A DNA stretch of 64,000 nt, from contig NZ_JAIEUI010000004.1 in the NCBI RefSeq assembly GCF_022234545.1, positions 62,001 to 126,000 of the forward strand. The letters are read 5' to 3'. Both the position numbers and the translations under genes were made by a program. The notes below the pieces were generated by a model. That model had not been told where the DNA came from and searched no databases. It worked only from the letters and a program-made list of their open reading frames with translations. The DNA comes from Paenibacillus piscarius. GTDB taxonomy: Bacteria; Bacillota; Bacilli; Paenibacillales; Paenibacillaceae. This document shows, one piece after another, positions 9,164 through 16,861 of this stretch. Position 1 is the first letter of the stretch; every line of letters begins with the position of its first letter.

Positions 9164-9583
9164 GTGGCGGGGTGCGGGGATGTGGAGGCAGGTGGAGGGC
9201 AGTCCGGGGCCACATGCGGACCAACTTCCGGACAGGTGGATGAAGCCTGCAAGGCTGTACGCGGAATCGATGGGGCGAGTGCTCCCTCCTGCTCCGAACA
9301 AGTGGATAAACGTATGCTAATTTGCTGATTTCTGACGATTCCACGGAGATAGTTGGAAAAATAGCATCTGCTATTACTGGTTAGGGTGCTGACGGGCGAA
9401 TTGGGAGTAATTAAGTGTTGTTAATCCAACTGTTGTCCGTAGAGAGGGCATTTGCTAATCAGCAAGTGTTGTAAATCCAACTATTTTCCGTGTTGCAGAA
9501 CAATCGCCAATGAGAGAATGTATACTTTGATCGGGAGCGAAAGACGGATGAGAGCAAATATCCAAGGAGAAGGGGACTGAACT
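9164..9583. other. Gene-free gap between kinase and regulator genes
   Basis: This 420-base spacer has no convincing gene. It holds a degenerate pair (TCCGGACAGGTGGATGAA near 9227 and TCCGAACAAGTGGATAAA near 9293) and then the inverted and tandem repeat element at 9342-9493. The AAGGAG box for the regulator lies just before 9584. Confidence 0.6.
9342..9493. repeat. Composite repeat: one inverted and two tandem copies of a 25-bp module
   Basis: The module TGTTGTAAATCCAACTATTT followed by TCCGTG occurs at 9467-9492. A close copy lies at 9416-9441, exactly 51 bp earlier. A third copy is on the opposite strand at 9342-9366 (CACGGAGATAGTTGGA followed by AAAATAGCA). The inverted copies could fold into a hairpin of about 150 bases. 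No terminal transposase sites or ORF were seen. Confidence 0.75.
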
Positions 9584-10243
9584 TTGATTAGAGTGCTGAT
9601 TGTTGACGATGATTCGTTCATCCGTGAAAGTCTAAAGGTGCTGCTCGGCCTGGATTCTGACATTGAGGTGGCCGGGACGACCGGTGATGGCAGAGAGGCG
9701 CTGTCCTTGCTGGAGGCACTTCCCGGCGGGGCTGATGTGGTGCTGATGGACATACGGATGCCGGGATGTGACGGGGTAGAAGGGACACGGCTGATCAAAG
9801 AAGCTTATCCGCAGATAGCCGTCCTGATGCTGACCACCTTCGACGATGATGAATACATTATCGAGGCGTTGCGGGCCGGGGCCAGCGGTTATCTGCTGAA
9901 GAATATCCCGCCGGACCGGATTATTCAGGGGATCAAGACGGTGCATGAGGGCAATATGCTCATTCACCCCGAAATCGCCCGCAAGCTGGCGGGCTTCCTG
10001 AAGCCGCCTGTGCGTGAGGAGGCTCCGCCGGCAGAGCCACTTGCCTCCTATGGCTTAACGCCGTCCGAGCAGGCGGTCGTCAGCTCCATCGCGGAGGGGC
10101 TGACTAACCGGGAGATCGCCGCCCGTCTGTTCCTGAGCGAAGGCACCGTCAAGAACTACATCACAGACATCCTCAGCAAGCTCGGCGTACGCGACAGGAC
10201 GCAGATTGCGATTCTGTACCTGAAGAGCAAGCAGGGGAATTAG
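9584..10243 (+). CDS. NarL/LuxR-family response regulator (LnrK-like)
   Basis: This is a 219-residue regulator. The receiver domain has the acidic pair Asp8-Asp9, phospho-acceptor Asp56 in VVLMDIRMP, the conserved Thr in MLTTFDDD and Lys near 106. The LuxR-type helix-turn-helix follows at about 152-212 (LTPSEQAVV, LTNREIAARLFLSEGTVKNY). The start TTG at 9584 follows AAGGAGAAGGGG. It is the likely partner of the kinase encoded upstream and the probable activator of the divergent exporter operon. That inference rests on the lnrJK-lnrLMN arrangement known from B. subtilis. Confidence 0.9.
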   Translation: MIRVLIVDDDSFIRESLKVLLGLDSDIEVAGTTGDGREALSLLEALPGGADVVLMDIRMPGCDGVEGTRLIKEAYPQIAVLMLTTFDDDEYIIEALRAGASGYLLKNIPPDRIIQGIKTVHEGNMLIHPEIARKLAGFLKPPVREEAPPAEPLASYGLTPSEQAVVSSIAEGLTNREIAARLFLSEGTVKNYITDILSKLGVRDRTQIAILYLKSKQGN

Positions 10244-10344
10244 GGGGCGTGGAGCAATAGGTAAGGTGAGGAAGCATTGTAGCACATCTTGCAGGATTTC
10301 TCTACACATGTTACTGGCTGTGAAGCATGGGGCCCACGCGCCAC

Positions 10345-10490
10345 CGCAGCGCCGATTGTATTCGGTTTTTCGATTACATTCCGCCTACGTGCCTCCGCAG
10401 CGCTCAATGTGATCGGTTTTTCGCATACATTTGGTCCACACGCTCACGCAGCGCCGAATGTGTTCGGTTTTTCACATACATACTAAAACA
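10345..10490. repeat. 51-bp tandem repeat, about 2.7 copies
   Basis: CGCAGCGC begins units at 10345, 10396 and 10447, a constant period of 51 bp. Shared parts of the units are CGCAGCGC, a TCGGTTTTTC block and a CATACAT-like block. The preceding sequence (GGGCCCACGCGCCAC) resembles the unit tail. A period of 51 keeps the reading frame, and one frame shows a 17-residue repeat with VFGFS. Confidence 0.85.
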
Positions 10491-10531
10491 AAAGGCCCGC
10501 TCCCCCGAATGTTCAAGGGGAACGGGCCTTT
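10491..10531 (-). terminator. Terminator of the minJ-like gene
   Basis: AAAGGCCCG pairs with CGGGCCTTT, with additional CCCC/GGGG pairing inside. On the minus strand the tail reads TTGTTTTAG. It lies about 50 bases beyond the stop of the PDZ protein. Confidence 0.8.
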
Positions 10532-10579
10532 CAGTGTGCCTTGGCAGACGCCGGGCTGGAGCAGGTTATCCTGCCATAA

Positions 10580-11920
10580 CTAAGCGTCAGCCCCGGCTGA
10601 CTCCTGCTTAGGCTCGGCAGGCTGGGACTTCTTCGCGCGGCCGAGCCGGTCCGGCCGCGCTCCCCGCTGCTGCACGCCCGCCTGCATCCCGATGATGCTG
10701 AAGATGCTGGACGGCTTGGCCGCGGCGGTGATGCTCTCATCGGGGTCCGGCACCAGGATGATGCCGAGCTGGTGATGGTCCCCGTCATAGATTGGGCGCT
10801 GCAGATATTTGCTCTCGCCCTCGCGGTTCTGCACCTCCAGCTTGCAGAACGCGGGATTCATGCGCAGCGCCTCATGCAGCTGCGCCCTGCCGGTCAACAG
10901 GACTCCGTTGACCTTCAAGAGAATCTCGCCCGGCAGGATGCCCAGCTCCTGCGCGGGGCTGCCCTGCAGCACGGCCAGCACCTTGCGGCCGGCCGGGGGA
11001 TGCACGAAGACGGGGCTGAGGCTGCGCTCTTCCAGAGCGCTGTACCAGCTTAACCCTTCGTGCAGCAGAACCGCCGCGAGCGCCGCGACTACCGTCAGCG
11101 GGCTCCACAGGTCCGCAAGCAGGCTGAGCCCGAGCAGGACGGCGCTGTAGACCAGCAGCCGTCCGGACGTGCGGGCCGACTTGCGTCCGGGCAGCATGCC
11201 CTGGGTCATCTCGCTGAAGCCGATGATGACCGGCAGCGAGACCAGGCCGAGGCCACCGCCCAGCAGCGGATGCCACGGCAGCTCACCGATTCCCGTTCCG
11301 GCGGGAATCAGCACGAACAGCGGCAGCGGCCAGAAGGCCTCCAGCTGGTAGCCGCCGACCACCTTGCCGCGCTTGCCGGCAAGGAACAGCGGCGTCGCCA
11401 GCCGCGGCCCCTGCCAGCGCGCCAAGAGCGCTTCGGCCGCGTGCAGCAGCGCGGCCAATATGAGCAGTGCCGGGATGTCCATCCCGCGCACCGCACCGGC
11501 AACCGTCCCGGCCGCTCCGTCCTGGAGCGATCCCGGGAAGAATGACAGCACAAACTGGACCAGGCCCAGTATGCCAATGGAATACGCAAAGCATAGATAA
11601 CGCACGCGAAACAGCATCAGGACCAGGCTGACGGCCCAGATGCAGGCCACAGCCGGATACGTCACCGTAATCCCCAGGGCCACAGCAGCAGCGGAGACTG
11701 CCAGTCCCGCGAGTGCGCCAGTCCACACCGCCCGCCAGGTTTCTTGTCCCCAGCGATGCAGCTTCACATGGATCAGCTTCCGCTCCAGGACCACCTGCCG
11801 GCGGTAATACAGAGCAAGAAAGATAACAGCGATATAGTAGTAGGGCTGAATCAGCAGATGAAGGGCTGCCGTGCCCCAACTGGCCAGCAGTTCCGGGAGT
11901 ACACTCAAACCGTTCGTCAC
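10580..11920 (-). CDS. minJ: PDZ-domain membrane protein, MinJ-like division topology factor
   Basis: This is a 446-residue protein with many hydrophobic helices through about residue 300 and a cytoplasmic PDZ domain near 315-395 (GSPAQELGILPGEILLKVNG). A charged tail rich in Lys, Arg and Pro follows. In B. subtilis the equivalent gene beside ctpB encodes MinJ, which bridges DivIVA and MinD at poles and septa. Here it also lies just downstream of ctpB in the same direction, separated by a terminator. GTG at 11920 is very close to AAGGAGT; TTG at 11908 is a plausible alternative start. The symbol rests on topology, PDZ domain and synteny. Confidence 0.65.
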   Translation of the reverse strand: MTNGLSVLPELLASWGTAALHLLIQPYYYIAVIFLALYYRRQVVLERKLIHVKLHRWGQETWRAVWTGALAGLAVSAAAVALGITVTYPAVACIWAVSLVLMLFRVRYLCFAYSIGILGLVQFVLSFFPGSLQDGAAGTVAGAVRGMDIPALLILAALLHAAEALLARWQGPRLATPLFLAGKRGKVVGGYQLEAFWPLPLFVLIPAGTGIGELPWHPLLGGGLGLVSLPVIIGFSEMTQGMLPGRKSARTSGRLLVYSAVLLGLSLLADLWSPLTVVAALAAVLLHEGLSWYSALEERSLSPVFVHPPAGRKVLAVLQGSPAQELGILPGEILLKVNGVLLTGRAQLHEALRMNPAFCKLEVQNREGESKYLQRPIYDGDHHQLGIILVPDPDESITAAAKPSSIFSIIGMQAGVQQRGARPDRLGRAKKSQPAEPKQESAGADA

Positions 11921-11985
11921 ACTCCTTATGAGTCCAGATGATTCCGCTTCAGATCTATAACGGGTTCCATGTTCAAAAAAAGAAG

Positions 11986-12003
11986 AAGGCTGAAATCAGC
12001 CTT
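11986..12003 (-). terminator. Terminator after ctpB
   Basis: AAGGCTGA, AA, TCAGCCTT forms a tight hairpin. On the minus strand it is followed by CTTCTTTTTTT. It starts two bases after the ctpB stop, so transcription into the minJ-like gene is at least attenuated. Confidence 0.85.
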
Positions 12004-12004
12004 C

Positions 12005-13471
12005 CTACTTGTTCGACGACGATGCCTTGATTTCCTTCTGAATCTCTGCGATCCCGCGGTTGCGCTGATTATCGTTGGCCGGGTCCTGAATAGCCTTGAT
12101 CAGCGCCTGCTCCAGCGCCTCCGCTGTCTTGGCGTCGATCGAGCCGGTCACCTTCAGCTTCGCTTTGCTCTGGAATTTCTGGACCGCCTCTTTGGTGGCG
12201 GCATCGAAATATCCGTCCTTACGGCCCGGCTTATAACCGAGACCAGACAGCATGGTCTGTGCGCTTTTGACATCCGCATTGTTCATATTATATTGCAGCG
12301 TAACGCTCTTGTTGATCGGTGCCACCGAGAAGTAATCCGGCTGGGCGACCGCAATATCCGGCTTGATGCCCTTGCCGTGAATCCAGGTGCCGTCAGGCGT
12401 CAGCCACTTGGCTATCGTAATCTTCAGCAGGCTTCCGTCTCCGAGCTGCTCCTCGAAGCTGGTCTGGACCGTGCCCTTGCCGAACGAATTCTCGCCGATC
12501 AGCTTGGCTCCTGCAGACTGCTGCAAGGCGCCGGCCATAATCTCCGATGCGCTCGCGCTGCCCTTGTTCATCAGCACCACGACCGGATACTTCTTGCTCG
12601 ATCCCTTGGAGGTGCTGACCTCACGCCGCTTGTTCTTGTCTTCCACCTGCACAATGGTCTTGCCGGACGGTACGAACTGCTCCACCATCTCAATAACTAC
12701 CGGCAGCACGCCGCCCGGGTCATTCCGGACATCGATAACGAGTCCCTTCATGCCCTGAGATTCCAGCTTGCCCAGCTCTTCTTTGAAACGTTCGGCGGTG
12801 TTCTGCGAGAACTGTGTAACCTCGATGACACCGACTTTGTCCTTCTCCATCGTACCGTAGACGGTCTCCAGCCGGACATCATCACGGGTAATGACGAATT
12901 GCAGCGGCTCGGCTGTTCCGGCACGCTGGATCTTCAGGGTCGCTTTGCTGCCCTTAGGGCCACGGATTTTGGCCACGGCTTCGTTCAGCTCCAGCCCTTC
13001 CAGCGACTCGCCGTTCACCGACAGTATAACGTCCTTGGCCTGAATCCCGGCTTTGTCGGCCGGTGAGCCCTTGATCGGGGAGACTACCACTACCTTGCCG
13101 TTGTCCGAGGATACCTCGGCGCCGATGCCCGAGAAGGAGCCTTCAATGCTCTCCTCGAATCTCGCAGCGGTCTCCTTGCCCATATAGTTCGAATAAGGAT
13201 CGCCCAGGGCTTCCATCATTCCGTTAACGGCACCGTCAACCAGCTTCTCGCGGTCCACCTTCTCGTAATAATTGCTCTCGATCAGACTGAGGGCGGTACC
13301 GAGCTTCTTCGATTCCTTCTCCTGCAAGCCGGTATTCTGCAGCGCTGTAGCCAGCCCTTCACCAGCAGCCTGTCCGAAGACCTGCACATAACCGGTCACG
13401 CCCAGGGTCAGCAGACTGCCGCACAGCAGGGCCGCGACGATCATAAAGGCCGCAGTGCTTTTCTTCAACAT
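12005..13471 (-). CDS. ctpB: S41-family carboxy-terminal processing protease
   Basis: This is a 488-residue exported serine protease. An N-terminal signal anchor spans about residues 8-30. A PDZ domain lies at about 115-182 (GIGAEV, SPADKAGIQAKDVIL) and the S41 core at 210-380. By alignment with B. subtilis CtpB the catalytic triad is Ser307 (in KGSASASE), Lys332 (in FGKG) and Gln336. A peptidoglycan-binding-like domain lies at about 390-455 (VKSAQTMLSGLGYKPGRKDG). CtpB-type enzymes cut signalling or wall-hydrolase partners outside the membrane. It follows the M23 hydrolase gene and precedes the minJ-like gene, an order shared with Bacillus apart from the M23 gene. Confidence 0.93.
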   Translation of the reverse strand: MLKKSTAAFMIVAALLCGSLLTLGVTGYVQVFGQAAGEGLATALQNTGLQEKESKKLGTALSLIESNYYEKVDREKLVDGAVNGMMEALGDPYSNYMGKETAARFEESIEGSFSGIGAEVSSDNGKVVVVSPIKGSPADKAGIQAKDVILSVNGESLEGLELNEAVAKIRGPKGSKATLKIQRAGTAEPLQFVITRDDVRLETVYGTMEKDKVGVIEVTQFSQNTAERFKEELGKLESQGMKGLVIDVRNDPGGVLPVVIEMVEQFVPSGKTIVQVEDKNKRREVSTSKGSSKKYPVVVLMNKGSASASEIMAGALQQSAGAKLIGENSFGKGTVQTSFEEQLGDGSLLKITIAKWLTPDGTWIHGKGIKPDIAVAQPDYFSVAPINKSVTLQYNMNNADVKSAQTMLSGLGYKPGRKDGYFDAATKEAVQKFQSKAKLKVTGSIDAKTAEALEQALIKAIQDPANDNQRNRGIAEIQKEIKASSSNK

Positions 13472-13614
13472 GATGTTCCCACCGTCCCTTCTTGTCCATC
13501 TTCACACCAGCATGGGCCCGTTCCTTGAGAAACGGCATCTCTTCCAGTATATGCCGCAGACTGAAATTATATTTATCATATCATTATGAACTTATAATTA
13601 TCTTCTACCCAATT

Positions 13615-14949
13615 CTACAAATAAGGCATCGGATTGACCGGCTTGCCGTTGATGCGCACCTCGAAATGCAGATGCGGCCCGGTTACCCGCCCGGTTGCGC
13701 CGGATTCGGCAATCACCTGTCCGCGCTCCACCCGCTGGCCCGGACTCACCCGGATGCCGCCTGAACGGATATGGCCGTACAGCGTCCACATCCCGCCGCC
13801 ATGGTCAATAATGACACAATAGCCGTAGCCGCTGTACCATTCTGCCACCAGGACCGTTCCTGACTCGGCCGCATGGATATTCGTCCCTGTCGGAACGGCA
13901 AAGTCCACGCCGGTGTGCAGCTTGCCGACTTCATGGGTCACCGGATGCGTCCGGTTGCCGTAAGGCGAAGAGACACGCGCGTAGCCGACCGGCCGCAGGT
14001 ATGGGCCGTTGCCGCCGCCATAATCCTCGGACTCATCGGCGCTGGCCACAGCGGAGCGGCTGCTGTCTGCCGACCGGGCTGCCTTCGCGGCCTTGGCCTT
14101 CTCTGCTGCCTTGGCGGCGGCAATCTTCGCCCGGCGCTCCGCTTCAGCCTTGGCTGCGGCCGCTCTGCGTGCCGCCTCTTCCGCCTTCAGCTTGTCCTTC
14201 TGCGTCTCCAGCGCGGAGCGGCTGCTGGCCAGCTCCACCAGCTTGGCGTCCTGCTCGGCGGTGATGACCTCCGCCTCCTGGATCTCCTGATCGTAATAAG
14301 CGATCAGCTCCTGCTTCTCCGCTTCCTTCTCCTTCAAGAGGCTGCGCTGGGATTCCAGATCGGCATACAGCTGCTTGGCCTGGGCATATTGCCCCTCCAG
14401 CTCCTGCTTCTTGGCGATCACCGTCTGCTTGTCCAGCTTGTGCTGCACCAGCAGATCCTGATCCTGGTCCACGATCATCTTCAGGGAATCGGCCCGGTCC
14501 AGGAAATCGGAGAAGCTCTTCGAAGACAGCAATACATCCAGATACGAGACTGCACCATCGGTGTACATCAGGCGCACACGCGATTCCAGCAGCTTCTCAC
14601 GGGAAGCGACCCGCGCCTCCGCCTCATCCAGCGCCGTAGCCGTCACGGTCAGCGACTGCTCGGTGCTGGCGATTTTGCCGGAGGTCTCGCTCATTTCGCC
14701 CTTTACCTGTTCAATCTGTCCCAGCACATATTCCAGATTCAGCGTTGTCTTATTCTTGTAGTGCTGCGCCTCCTGGTTGCGGGAAGCCGCCTTCTCCTGC
14801 GCCGCCTTGGCCGCCTGGACCTCCTGCTGCAGCTGCTTCAGCTGCTTGTCAATCTCGGCAACCGTCGTCTTCTTCGCGTATCCGTCAGAGGGCCCGATCA
14901 TGGTGACAGCCAGCAAGACAGCGGCCGCTCCGGCAACAATCTTTTTCAA
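13615..14949 (-). CDS. M23-family peptidoglycan endopeptidase with coiled coil (EnvC/PcsB-like)
   Basis: This is a 444-residue exported protein. A signal peptide covers residues 1-25. A long coiled coil rich in Gln, Lys, Glu and Ala spans about 28-300, and a C-terminal M23 (LytM) domain follows. Metal and catalytic residues are all present: His345 and Asp349 (HTGVDF), His393 (LYGH), and His426/His428 (HLH). It is therefore probably an active enzyme rather than only an activator. The start is TTG, behind AAAGGACGGGGAG. Its place directly after ftsX suggests it is the hydrolase controlled by FtsEX during division or elongation. That pairing is inference from context. Confidence 0.88.
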   Translation of the reverse strand: MKKIVAGAAAVLLAVTMIGPSDGYAKKTTVAEIDKQLKQLQQEVQAAKAAQEKAASRNQEAQHYKNKTTLNLEYVLGQIEQVKGEMSETSGKIASTEQSLTVTATALDEAEARVASREKLLESRVRLMYTDGAVSYLDVLLSSKSFSDFLDRADSLKMIVDQDQDLLVQHKLDKQTVIAKKQELEGQYAQAKQLYADLESQRSLLKEKEAEKQELIAYYDQEIQEAEVITAEQDAKLVELASSRSALETQKDKLKAEEAARRAAAAKAEAERRAKIAAAKAAEKAKAAKAARSADSSRSAVASADESEDYGGGNGPYLRPVGYARVSSPYGNRTHPVTHEVGKLHTGVDFAVPTGTNIHAAESGTVLVAEWYSGYGYCVIIDHGGGMWTLYGHIRSGGIRVSPGQRVERGQVIAESGATGRVTGPHLHFEVRINGKPVNPMPYL

Positions 14950-14991
14950 CTCGCACTCCCCGTCCTTTGCTTAAATGTGGATGATCTCAAG

Positions 14992-15906
14992 CTATACCTT
15001 CAAGAACTTACGGATCGACACCGTACTTCCCCATATGCCAATTAACACGCCAAGCCCTACCAGCAAGCCGCACAGCAGCATCCAAATCTCCCCGAAAGGA
15101 ATCAGCTGCAGTCCGAGTATCGGATCTGACTGTACCGAAGATACCAGACTGCTGTATCCGGCATAGAGCACACCCGAGGTAATCAGTGAGCCGATCAGCC
15201 CGATAAGTGCGCCTTCAATGAAGAAGGGCCAGCGGATGAAATAATTCGTTGCTCCGACCAGCTTCATGATGCCGATCTCCTTGCGGCGGGCCAGAATCGT
15301 CACCCGGATCGTATTGGAGATCAGGAACATCGACACCAGCGCCAGACCGGCCACAAAAATAAACCCGATATTGCGCACAGCCTTCGTCACCTTGAACAGG
15401 GTCTCCACCGAGCCTTTGCCGTAATTCACCTTATAGATCGGTTTCTCTTCATGGGTCTTGTTCAGAGCCTCAATCTTCTCCGCTACAAAAGGAACGGTCG
15501 TCGGCTCAATCACCTCAACAAGCAGCTTGTCCGGCAGCGGATTATTGTCTTCGTCGAACCCTTCCAGCAGCTCAGCGGCATCCGGCCCCATATCCTCACG
15601 GAACTCCTTCAGCCCCTGTTCTTTGGAGATGAACTCCACCTTGCTGACCTCCGGCATACTGCCGATTTCACTTTGCAGCTTCTCACGCATCTTCTGGTCC
15701 GTATTGAGCGTCAGATGCACATTGATCTGCACCTGGCTGTCTGCCTTGTCCGCGATCTTATTGACGTTAAGCACCAGCAGAATAAATACCCCGAGTACGA
15801 AAAGAGAGACAACGATGGATGTAATAGAAGCTACAGACATCCAGCCGTTGCGGAATACGTTTTTGAAGCCTTCCCGCACATGCCGCAAGAAGGTTTTAAA
15901 ACTCAT
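14992..15906 (-). CDS. ftsX: Cell-division ABC transporter permease FtsX
   Basis: This is a 304-residue membrane protein with the FtsX layout. A helix at about 22-47 is followed by an extracellular domain of about 120 residues (KMREKLQSEIGSMPEVSKVEF onward). Three C-terminal helices follow, with ARRKEIGIMKLVGATNYFIR between helices 2 and 3. It couples cytoplasmic FtsE ATPase activity to peptidoglycan hydrolases outside. The gene start overlaps the end of ftsE by 11 bases, and the M23 hydrolase gene follows. Length and motifs match Bacillus FtsX closely. Confidence 0.95.
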   Translation of the reverse strand: MSFKTFLRHVREGFKNVFRNGWMSVASITSIVVSLFVLGVFILLVLNVNKIADKADSQVQINVHLTLNTDQKMREKLQSEIGSMPEVSKVEFISKEQGLKEFREDMGPDAAELLEGFDEDNNPLPDKLLVEVIEPTTVPFVAEKIEALNKTHEEKPIYKVNYGKGSVETLFKVTKAVRNIGFIFVAGLALVSMFLISNTIRVTILARRKEIGIMKLVGATNYFIRWPFFIEGALIGLIGSLITSGVLYAGYSSLVSSVQSDPILGLQLIPFGEIWMLLCGLLVGLGVLIGIWGSTVSIRKFLKV

Positions 15907-16582
15907 AACCGTATTCCCCTCTCAATTGGTCTCTGACGATATTCCCTTGCTCAATCGCAAGCACCCGCTTGCGCATCTTGTTGACAATATCCTTATTGTG
16001 GGTCGCCATCACGATCGTGGTCCCCCGGAAATTGATCTCATCCAGCAGCTGCATGATGCCCCAGGAGGTCTCGGGGTCCAGATTACCAGTAGGCTCGTCC
16101 GCAATAATGACGGAAGGATTGTTGACAATGGCTCTGGCAATCGCGATACGCTGCTGCTCTCCCCCTGAGAGCTGTGAGGGCTCACGCCCCGCCTTGCTGC
16201 GCAGTCCGACCAGATCCAGCACCTCATTGACGCGCTTCTTGATTACCTTCTTCGGAGCCTCAATGACCTCCATGGCAAAAGCGACATTCTCATACGCCGT
16301 CATCTTCGGCAGCAGGCGGAAGTCCTGGAACACCACGCCGATGTTACGCCGCACATAAGGAATCTTGCGGGGCTTCAGCTTGCCGATATTGAATCCGCCT
16401 ACAGAAATCTGCCCTTTGGTCGGCGTCTCTTCTCTATAAATTAATTTCATGAACGTTGATTTACCGGCGCCGGACGGTCCGACCACATAGACGAATTCAT
16501 TCCGGTCAATCTTGACCGATATTCCCTGTAACGCATGGGTTCCGTTGGGATAGGTCTTCCATACATCCTGCATCTCGATCAT
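15896..16582 (-). CDS. ftsE: Cell-division ATP-binding protein FtsE
   Basis: This is the ATPase partner of FtsX. With the start at 16582 it is 228 residues, the same length as B. subtilis FtsE, and begins MIEMQDVWKTYPNG as in that family. Walker A is at 35-43 (GPSGAGKST). Signature LSGGEQQR and Walker B VIIADEPTGNLD follow. In-frame starts at 16606 and 16648 would add residues with no family support, though the start codon at 16582 has only a weak GGGAAGTG box. The gene heads the ftsE-ftsX-M23 unit. Confidence 0.94.
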   Translation of the reverse strand: MIEMQDVWKTYPNGTHALQGISVKIDRNEFVYVVGPSGAGKSTFMKLIYREETPTKGQISVGGFNIGKLKPRKIPYVRRNIGVVFQDFRLLPKMTAYENVAFAMEVIEAPKKVIKKRVNEVLDLVGLRSKAGREPSQLSGGEQQRIAIARAIVNNPSVIIADEPTGNLDPETSWGIMQLLDEINFRGTTIVMATHNKDIVNKMRKRVLAIEQGNIVRDQLRGEYGYEF

Positions 16583-16667
16583 CTTATCACTTCCCGATTC
16601 TGACATATTCCGCCGGGTCCCGGAGTGCGGACCTTCCAATAACTGCATGATTCCCGCAGACGTAACT

Positions 16668-16676
16668 ATTGTAACA
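16668..16676 (-). promoter_or_regulatory. Candidate extended -10 promoter of ftsE
   Basis: On the minus strand TGTTACAAT gives an extended -10 (TG, one base, TACAAT). No good -35 is visible at the usual distance. Transcription from here would leave a leader of about 75 bases before the chosen ftsE start. Confidence 0.4.
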
Positions 16677-16861
16677 AATCCATAACCCCTTGAGTACCCG
16701 AAAGTTTTACCGAATCCTTACATATACATATGAACAGCAGGCTTATCCCCGCTATCTACATCTATATATCGGCATTCCTTAGCGTTCTATAAGCTTCATT
16801 ACCTGTGGCCCGCGCCTGCTCCCGGAGCGCAAATCCGCCCCTTAAGAAGGAGAGATTGCTC

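Larger units (their letters stand above)
10244..10579. other. Convergent intergenic region with a 51-bp tandem repeat
   Basis: No supported gene lies here. The region holds about 2.7 copies of a 51-bp repeat and the terminator of the minus-strand PDZ-protein gene. A plus-strand reading of the repeat (10289-10486) has no ribosome-binding site and is not annotated. Confidence 0.6.

Noticed and set aside
10289..10486. 65-codon plus-strand frame across the 51-bp repeat as a small protein
   Set aside because: No Shine-Dalgarno sequence is present, and two frames are open because the period is a multiple of three. It is listed only as a repeat finding.
10345..10490. CRISPR array
   Set aside because: The units are contiguous tandem repeats with no unique spacers of constant size, and no cas gene is near.
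13873..15045. Long plus-strand open frame opposite the M23 peptidase gene
   Set aside because: It is Leu/Arg/Gln-rich, as expected from reading an Ala/Gln-rich coiled coil backwards, with no ribosome-binding site or motif.
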